Shown here: positions 58,743-64,000 of the stretch, piece by piece
Numbering within the stretch: position 1 is the stretch's first letter
Layout of the letters: each line of letters begins with the position of its first letter
DNA from: an uncultured Clostridia bacterium
Lineage (GTDB): Bacteria > Bacillota > Clostridia > UBA1381
Direction: 5' to 3'
Assembly (NCBI GenBank): GCA_934454145.1
Contig: CAKSFT010000004.1
Location: 62,001 to 126,000 of the forward strand
DNA length: 64,000 nucleotides
Notes under the pieces: model-generated
What the model was told of the DNA's origin: nothing
What the model saw: only the letters and a program-made list of their open reading frames with translations
Database searches by the model: none
Made by a program: the position numbers and the translations under genes

Positions 58743-59933
58743 ATGCTTGAGGAAATAAAAAGGCTTGACAAAGAATATTATATGAACACATTCGGCGAAC
58801 GCCTTCCCGTTGCTTTTGACAAAGGCAGCGGTATGGTGCTGACCTCCACAGAGGGGAAGGATTATTATGACTTCCTCGGTGGAATTGCGGTGAACGCACT
58901 GGGACATTCGCACCCCAAGTTTGTCGCCGCGCTAAGAAAACAGCTTGAAAAACCGCTGCATACGTCAAGCTTGTATTACATAGAAAACCAGGCACGGCTT
59001 GCAGAAAAAATCTGCAAAAACACCTGTGCGGACAAGGCATTTTTCTGTTCCACGGGCGCAGAAGCAAACGAAGGGGCAATAAAGCTTGCAAAAATATATT
59101 TTTACAAAAAAGGCGAAAACCGTTACGAAATAATTTCACTGGATAAGTCCTTCCACGGCAGAACGCTTGCGACAGTCGCGGCAACGGGACAGGAAAAATA
59201 TCAAAAGCCTTACAAACCACTCACCCCGGGTTTTATCCAGGTTGAGCCGGACAACATAGAGGCGATGAAGGCGGCAGTCACCGACAAAACCGCCGCAATC
59301 ATGATAGAGCTGATTCAGGGAGAAAGCGGCGTGCACCCCATGAGTGCCGAGTATGTCAAACAACTGCGCAGGCTTTGTGACGAAAAGGGAATTATTCTTA
59401 TTTTTGACGAAGTCCAGACCGGCATGGGCAGATGCGGAGAGCTTTTTGCACATCAGCTTTACGGTGTTGAGCCGGACATATTCACCTCGGCAAAAGCTCT
59501 GGGCGGCGGAATCCCCATCGGCGCAGTGTGCGCAAAGGACTTTGTCGCAAAAAGTTTCGCACCCGGCGACCACGGCACAACCTTTGGCGGCAACCCGTTT
59601 GCGACGGGCGCCGGCTGTGCGGTGTTTGATATTTTTGAAGAAGAACACCTTGTGGAAAATTCCAAAAATATGGGATTGATTTTTAAGGAAAGACTTTTGG
59701 GACTAAAGGAAAAATACCCCGAAAAGATACTTGATGTGCGCGGTGCCGGGCTTTTAATCGGCATAGAGCTTGCCCCCGAAATTGCAAAAAGCACTTTTTC
59801 GGCGCTTTTTGAGGACGGATTTTTGACAAGCCTGTGCGGCAACGCGCTCCGCCTTGCCCCGCCTCTCATCATCACAGAAAAAGAAATCAATATATTTGTA
59901 AATGCACTGGACACAATACTCGCGAAAGGATAA
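58743..59933 (+). CDS. argD: Acetylornithine aminotransferase
   Basis: This 396-residue PLP enzyme starts at ATG 58743 after AAAAGGA. The class III aminotransferase motifs are ALGHSHPKFVAALR, FCSTGAEANEGAIKLAKIY near residue 100, SFHGRTLATVAATGQ near 135, ILIFDEVQTGMGRCGELFA near 220 and the PLP Lys in DIFTSAKALGGGIPIGAV near 250. It makes N-acetylornithine from the semialdehyde. It is the first gene of the operon, and argF follows five bases after its stop. Confidence 0.95.
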   Translation: MLEEIKRLDKEYYMNTFGERLPVAFDKGSGMVLTSTEGKDYYDFLGGIAVNALGHSHPKFVAALRKQLEKPLHTSSLYYIENQARLAEKICKNTCADKAFFCSTGAEANEGAIKLAKIYFYKKGENRYEIISLDKSFHGRTLATVAATGQEKYQKPYKPLTPGFIQVEPDNIEAMKAAVTDKTAAIMIELIQGESGVHPMSAEYVKQLRRLCDEKGIILIFDEVQTGMGRCGELFAHQLYGVEPDIFTSAKALGGGIPIGAVCAKDFVAKSFAPGDHGTTFGGNPFATGAGCAVFDIFEEEHLVENSKNMGLIFKERLLGLKEKYPEKILDVRGAGLLIGIELAPEIAKSTFSALFEDGFLTSLCGNALRLAPPLIITEKEINIFVNALDTILAKG

Positions 59934-59938
59934 TGAAA

Positions 59939-60856
59939 ATGAAAGATTTTATCAGTCTGCATGACCTGACAACAGAAGAAATAACCGATTTGCTGAAGCT
60001 TGCACTGAAGCTTAAGGCGGACAACAAAAAAGGTATAGAGCACCACATTCTCAAAGGAAAAACACTCGGCATGATTTTCAGCAAATCCTCCACCAGGACA
60101 AGAGTTTCCTTTGAGGTAGGCATGACACAGCTGGGAGGATATCCGCTGTTTTTGTCATCACACGACATTCAGCTGGGACGCGGCGAAAGCATATACGACA
60201 CCGCAAAGGTGCTTGAGCGCTTTCTGGACGGAATCATGATAAGAACCTTTGACCACAAGGACGTGCTGGAGCTTGCGCAATATGCTGATATACCTGTCAT
60301 AAACGCACTCACAGACCTGCTGCACCCCTGTCAGGTTCTTGCCGATTTGCAGACTGCATATGAACACAAGGGAAAGCTGGAGAGCTTGAAATTTGCATAC
60401 ATAGGCGACGGAAACAACATGGCACATTCCATAATGTACGGCTGTGCAAAGCTGAAAATTGACTGCTGCATTGCCTCACCCGAAGGCTATATGCCCGATG
60501 CCGAAGTCACCCAAAATGCAAAAGATGATTTCAAAAAGAGCGGCGCCGAACTGTTGATTACACATGACCCCAAGGAAGCAATAAAAGACGCCGACATTGT
60601 CTATACCGACACATGGGTAAGCATGGGACAGGAGGACGAAAAAGCGGAGCGTCTCAAAATATTTATGCCGTACAGCATAGACGAAAAACTCTTTAAGCAC
60701 GCGAAACCCGACGCAATCTTTATGCATTGTCTGCCGGCATACCGCGGCTATGAAGTCACCTCAGACGTCATCGACGGGCCGAACTCGGTTATCTTTGACG
60801 AGGCGGAAAACAGACTGCACGCGCAAAAAGCAGTCATGGCAACATTGATGAAATAG
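59939..60856 (+). CDS. argF: Ornithine carbamoyltransferase
   Basis: The 305-residue enzyme starts at ATG 59939, eight bases after AAAGGA; an ATG at 59933 overlaps the argD stop but is too close to the site. Carbamoyl-phosphate site FSKSSTRTRVSFEVGM is near residue 45. HPCQVLADLQT near 130, DTWVSMGQE near 222 and MHCLPAYRGYEV near 262 (ornithine loop) identify anabolic OTC. It converts ornithine to citrulline. Confidence 0.96.
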   Translation: MKDFISLHDLTTEEITDLLKLALKLKADNKKGIEHHILKGKTLGMIFSKSSTRTRVSFEVGMTQLGGYPLFLSSHDIQLGRGESIYDTAKVLERFLDGIMIRTFDHKDVLELAQYADIPVINALTDLLHPCQVLADLQTAYEHKGKLESLKFAYIGDGNNMAHSIMYGCAKLKIDCCIASPEGYMPDAEVTQNAKDDFKKSGAELLITHDPKEAIKDADIVYTDTWVSMGQEDEKAERLKIFMPYSIDEKLFKHAKPDAIFMHCLPAYRGYEVTSDVIDGPNSVIFDEAENRLHAQKAVMATLMK

Positions 60857-60865
60857 GAGGCAGCC

Positions 60866-61348
60866 ATGACAGATTACAGTTCACTTTTTGAAGTACGCCT
60901 TGCGACGTATGACGATATTCCAAGCATTATGGACATCACACGCGAGGCATTTACAAAATACAAAGAGCTTGCCGGGCTGAGCTATATAGCCGCGCTTGAC
61001 GAAAGCTATGAAGACATAAAACATGATATTGACACAAAAATAGTCCTTATTGCCTTCTCGGACAGCGTCCCCGTCGGGAGCGTCCGTGTCGAGGTTTTTG
61101 ATGACAACACGGCATACCTCAGCCGTTTTGGCGTCAAAGTGACTTCACAAAACAACGGCATCGGCAAGTCAATCATGAACCTTGTCGACCGCATAATGAT
61201 AAAAAAGGGCGTAAAACAAATATCTCTGCACACAGGCTCCGAGATAACCTCGCTTATACGTTTTTATTACGGCAGAGGATTCTACATAGACTCGACAGAC
61301 AAGTCGCGCGGATATGTGCGCGCGCATCTTATAAAAAAATATAAATAA
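60866..61348 (+). CDS. GNAT acetyltransferase in the arginine operon, possible ArgA
   Basis: The 160-residue GNAT-fold protein has RLATYDDIPSIMDITREAF, PVGSVRVEVFDDNTAYLSRFGVKVTSQNNGIGKSIMNLVDR (the acetyl-CoA Q/R-x-x-G-x-G/A-like loop is QNNGIGKS near residue 95) and FYYGRGFYID. Its place between argF and argC, with no argJ or canonical argA in the operon, makes it a candidate N-acetylglutamate synthase. This is inference from context; it could also be an unrelated acetyltransferase. It starts ten bases after argF behind GGAGG. Confidence 0.75.
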   Translation: MTDYSSLFEVRLATYDDIPSIMDITREAFTKYKELAGLSYIAALDESYEDIKHDIDTKIVLIAFSDSVPVGSVRVEVFDDNTAYLSRFGVKVTSQNNGIGKSIMNLVDRIMIKKGVKQISLHTGSEITSLIRFYYGRGFYIDSTDKSRGYVRAHLIKKYK

Positions 61349-61369
61349 AACCGAAAGGACAGAACCAAC

Positions 61370-62407
61370 ATGATAAAAGCAGCAGTATTGGGCGCAACGG
61401 GTTATGCCGGGATAGAACTTGTGCGCCTGCTTTCAAACCATCCCGACGTTTCTCTGGAAATCCTGGGCTCGCAAAGCTTTGACGGAAAAAAGATAAGCGA
61501 TGTGTACCAAAACTTCCGCCACATTCTGGAGAAAGAATGTGAAAAGCTTGATTTGGAAAAGGTGAAAAACTGCGACATTGCTTTCACAGCGCTTCCGCAC
61601 GGTGCGTCAAAAGAGGTCATACCACAGCTTTTGGAGCAAGGCGTCAAGGTCATAGACTTAAGCGGTGACTATCGCTATGACGACCCGAAGGTCTATGAAG
61701 AATGGTACGGACAGCCTCATTCTTCGCCCGAGCTCCTGAAGGAATCGGTTTACGGCCTGTGCGAGCTCTACCGTGACGATGTCAAAAAAGCACGCCTTGT
61801 CGGCAACCCCGGCTGTTACACCACATGCTCCATACTCGGGGCATACCCCTTGCTCGCAAAGGGCATCGGTGACACAAAAAATATCATCATAGACGCAAAA
61901 TCCGGCGTGACGGGTGCCGGCAGAAAAGCCGACCTTGCATATCAGTTCTGTGAATGTACCGAAAACACAAAAGCATACAAAATCGCAACGCACCGCCACA
62001 CATCGGAGATTGAACAAGAGCTTTCCAAAGCCGCGGGCGAAAAGCTTATGCTTTCTTTCACACCGCATCTTATCCCCCAGAAAAGGGGCATTTTTGCAAC
62101 GATATACATAAACCTGAAAAAGCCGTGCACGGCAGAAGAGCTTACCGCTCTTTACAAAGATTTTTACAAAAGCGAGTTTTTTGTACGCATAAAAGACACG
62201 GGCGAACTGCCCGAAACAAAGCATGTCGCCGGCAGCAACTTTGTCGACATCGGCGTCGCCGTTGACAAGCGTCTGAACCGCGCTGTCATCGTCAGCACAC
62301 TGGACAACATCGTCAAGGGTGCGGCGGGGCAAGCCGTGCAGAACATGAACCTGATGTTTGGGCTGGACGAAAAAACCGGGATTAACACCGCCGGTTTTTA
62401 TCTGTAA
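61370..62407 (+). CDS. argC: N-acetyl-gamma-glutamyl-phosphate reductase
   Basis: The 345-residue enzyme has the NADP-binding start AAVLGATGYAGIELVRLL, CDIAFTALPHGAS, the active-site Cys in LVGNPGCYTTCSILGAYPL near residue 147, KSGVTGAGRKADLAYQFCE and the HRHTSEIEQEL loop near 205. It reduces N-acetylglutamyl phosphate to the semialdehyde. Length is standard for type 1 ArgC. Confidence 0.96.
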   Translation: MIKAAVLGATGYAGIELVRLLSNHPDVSLEILGSQSFDGKKISDVYQNFRHILEKECEKLDLEKVKNCDIAFTALPHGASKEVIPQLLEQGVKVIDLSGDYRYDDPKVYEEWYGQPHSSPELLKESVYGLCELYRDDVKKARLVGNPGCYTTCSILGAYPLLAKGIGDTKNIIIDAKSGVTGAGRKADLAYQFCECTENTKAYKIATHRHTSEIEQELSKAAGEKLMLSFTPHLIPQKRGIFATIYINLKKPCTAEELTALYKDFYKSEFFVRIKDTGELPETKHVAGSNFVDIGVAVDKRLNRAVIVSTLDNIVKGAAGQAVQNMNLMFGLDEKTGINTAGFYL

Positions 62408-62436
62408 ACAATAAAATCACCGGGAGGTTTAAACAA

Positions 62437-63309
62437 ATGGAAGAACTTATAAAAAAAGCCGGGATACTCATAGAAGCGCTCCCGTTTATACAAAAATTTG
62501 CAGGCTCTACGGTTGTCATAAAATACGGCGGCAACGCAATGATAAACGAAGAACTCAAAAATTCTGTCATGGAGGACATCACACTTTTGAAATTCATCGG
62601 CTTAAACCCGATTGTTGTCCACGGCGGCGGCCCCGACATCTCAAAAGCTCTCAACGACCACAACATAAAAAGCGAATTTGTAAACGGGCTCAGGGTCACC
62701 GACAAAGAAACCATGCGCATTGCACAGATGGTGCTTGTCGGCAAGACAAACAAAGAAATTGTTTCGCTCCTCAACTGCAAAGGCGGAAAGGCAATCGGGC
62801 TTTGCGGAATAGACGGTTCTTTCATCAAATGCCGCAAACATTATGCCGAAACCGAAAACGGAAAAACCGACATCGGCTTTGTCGGCGACATTATCCAAAT
62901 CAATCCGCATATACTGGACTATATCAGCAGTGACGAATATATCCCCGTTGTTGCGCCGATAGGCACCGACGAGGAGGGGCACAGCTACAACATAAACGCC
63001 GACAGCGTCGCCGCCGCCGTTGCCTCTGCAACCTCTGCGGAAAAGCTGATTTTGCTGACCGATGTCGAAGGCGTAAAGGACAAAAACGGACAGGTTATCT
63101 TTGAAACAGGCGAAACCGAGATAAACGAAATGATTGGCGACGGAACCATTGTCGGCGGCATGATTCCCAAGGTTTTGGGCTGTCTTGACGCCATACATTC
63201 CGGCGTAAAGGGCGTACATATAATAGACGGGCGCATACCGCACTGCCTTCTTTTGGAAATATTTACAAAATCGGGAATCGGTACACTTATAAAAGGAAAA
63301 GGATATTGA
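62437..63309 (+). CDS. argB: Acetylglutamate kinase
   Basis: The 290-residue amino-acid kinase shows VVIKYGGNAMINEELK near residue 28, IGLNPIVVHGGGPDISKAL near 60, FVNGLRVTDKETM near 85, NINADSVAAAVASATSAEKLILLTDVEGV near 185 and GTIVGGMIPKVLGCLDAI near 225. It starts behind GGGAGG. An N-terminal extension of arginine-sensitive ArgB is present (MEELIKKAGILIEALPFIQKFAG), which suggests feedback inhibition by arginine. Confidence 0.96.
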   Translation: MEELIKKAGILIEALPFIQKFAGSTVVIKYGGNAMINEELKNSVMEDITLLKFIGLNPIVVHGGGPDISKALNDHNIKSEFVNGLRVTDKETMRIAQMVLVGKTNKEIVSLLNCKGGKAIGLCGIDGSFIKCRKHYAETENGKTDIGFVGDIIQINPHILDYISSDEYIPVVAPIGTDEEGHSYNINADSVAAAVASATSAEKLILLTDVEGVKDKNGQVIFETGETEINEMIGDGTIVGGMIPKVLGCLDAIHSGVKGVHIIDGRIPHCLLLEIFTKSGIGTLIKGKGY

Positions 63310-63310
63310 T

Positions 63311-63784
63311 ATGGAAATCAGACGAGCAGAACAAAAAGATGCGGAAAAAATAAAAGATTTGCTGAACCAGGTGCTGACCGTGCACCACAACAGTCGCCCC
63401 GACCTCTTCAAGGCGGATTGCCGCAAATATACGGACGCAGAACTTTCCGAAATTATATCGGACAACAGGCGCCCGATATTTGTCGCGCTCATAGACGGTG
63501 TTGTTTCGGGATATGCCTTTTGTGTCATCAAAGAACAGAAAAACGACAATATCCTCACCGACATAAAAACGCTCTATATTGACGATTTGTGTGTCGACGA
63601 AGCAATGCGCGGACACAGCCTCGGGCATGCACTTTATGAATATGTCAGGGAATATGCAAAAGAAATCGGGTGCTACAACCTGACCCTGAATGTGTGGACA
63701 TGCAACAAAAGCGCCATGCATTTTTATGAAAAATGCGGATTGAAACCCCAAAAAATCGGTATGGAAACAATTTTGAACGATTGA
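63311..63784 (+). CDS. GNAT acetyltransferase at the end of the arginine operon
   Basis: This 157-residue GNAT protein shows the family motifs IRRAEQKDAEKIKDLLNQV, FVALIDGVVSGYAFCVI, TLYIDDLCVDEAMRGHSLGHALYEYV (acetyl-CoA loop MRGHSLGHAL near residue 97) and LNVWTCNKSAMHFYEKCGLKPQK. It is clearly different from the GNAT at 60866. It starts two bases after the argB stop, so it is co-transcribed. The substrate is unknown; it may be an accessory or another candidate for N-acetylglutamate formation. Confidence 0.85.
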   Translation: MEIRRAEQKDAEKIKDLLNQVLTVHHNSRPDLFKADCRKYTDAELSEIISDNRRPIFVALIDGVVSGYAFCVIKEQKNDNILTDIKTLYIDDLCVDEAMRGHSLGHALYEYVREYAKEIGCYNLTLNVWTCNKSAMHFYEKCGLKPQKIGMETILND

Positions 63785-63785
63785 A

Positions 63786-63820
63786 CAGGTAATTGTAAAA
63801 CCAACGTTTTTCAATTACCT
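63786..63820. repeat. Short palindromic repeat between the arginine operon and uxaC
   Basis: AGGTAATTGTAAAACCAA-CG-TTTTTCAATTACCT matches the proximal end of the long repeats and the copies at 46181 and 53434. Confidence 0.75.
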
Positions 63821-63849
63821 ATTGAACAATTAAAAAAAGGAGATAACAA

Positions 63850-64000
63850 ATGAAATTTATTACAGAAGATTTTATGCTTAAAAATCCAAAAGCAAAAAAA
63901 CTCTACTTCGGCTACGCAAAAGATTTGCCGATTATAGACTATCACTGCCATCTGAGCCCGGAACAGATTGCGTCTGACTACAAGTTTAAGAACGCATATG
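63850..64000 (+). CDS. uxaC: Glucuronate isomerase, N-terminal fragment
   Basis: The first 50 codons are present before the window ends. The sequence opens MKFITEDFMLKNPKAKKLYF, followed by the family signature LPIIDYHCHLSPEQIASDYKF, in which the His pair is part of the metal site. UxaC converts glucuronate or galacturonate to the ketose form in pectin and xylan side-chain catabolism. The ATG follows AAGGAGA. It fits the carbohydrate genes at the other end of the window. Confidence 0.9.
   Translation, partial: MKFITEDFMLKNPKAKKLYFGYAKDLPIIDYHCHLSPEQIASDYKFKNAY

Noticed and set aside
1..64000. CRISPR arrays, tRNA or rRNA genes, transposases and prophage genes
   Set aside because: No spaced direct repeats, no tRNA T-loop signatures in cloverleaf context, no rRNA landmarks and no mobile-element proteins were seen.

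Overview
This window looks like a chromosomal segment of an anaerobic, fermentative member of the Clostridia (Bacillota). Several gene types point that way: a trimeric NADH-linked [FeFe] hydrogenase, YesM/YesN-type two-component regulation with an SLH-domain surface protein, MecA, IreB, Noc, KtrAB, HflX and SecG, together with strong Shine-Dalgarno sequences. No rRNA, tRNA, CRISPR array, insertion sequence or prophage was recognised. Several carbohydrate genes (beta-helix protein, SLH/LamG protein, sugar-binding lipoprotein, GH2 enzyme, two SGNH esterases, glucuronate isomerase) suggest a polysaccharide degrader.

Layout. 1-11 kb (minus strand) is a carbohydrate locus: response regulator, sensor kinase, sugar-binding lipoprotein, secreted beta-helix protein, SLH protein and a partial exported protein. 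11-20.4 kb (minus) is a DUF218 protein followed by a hydrogenase locus. There hydC lies upstream of, and hydB-hydA downstream of, a signalling set: two DRTGG proteins, two lone HATPase proteins, a PHP protein and a hydrogenase-like protein with a sensor-type active-site loop. 20.7-25.5 kb has an SGNH esterase, leuCDB and mecA. 25.5-27.6 kb is an AT-rich accessory patch. 27.6-33.3 kb has an ABC exporter, a second SGNH esterase, csoR, a TPP-riboswitch-controlled thiT and an XRE regulator. 33.3-38.4 kb is ktrB-ktrA followed by a degenerate carB paralogue. 39-46 kb is housekeeping (noc, rsmG, mntP, gpsA, plsY, der, DUF512). 46.3-51.6 kb has a PocR-AraC regulator divergent from an orphan eutS-eutP pair, then ireB, a PHP phosphatase, a helical-bundle protein, an amidase and a YARHG protein. 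51.6-58.6 kb has GH2 with a divergent AraC regulator, secG, hflX, an IMPACT-family gene, a lipoprotein gene, trxA and queG. 58.7-63.8 kb is an ARG-box-controlled arginine operon, and the window ends inside uxaC.

The most notable non-coding signals are these. (1) Two unlinked genes, thiT and a helical-bundle gene, carry homologous structured leaders with compensatory base changes in a possible pseudoknot next to the ribosome binding site. (2) A family of about 210-bp interspersed palindromic repeats occurs with about eight short terminal-hairpin derivatives. (3) Two diverged copies of a minus-strand unit end in intrinsic terminators and share period-3 substitutions. (4) A probable free-standing small RNA gene lies between rsmG and noc. 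All of these come from reading the sequence by eye; no database search or folding calculation was run.
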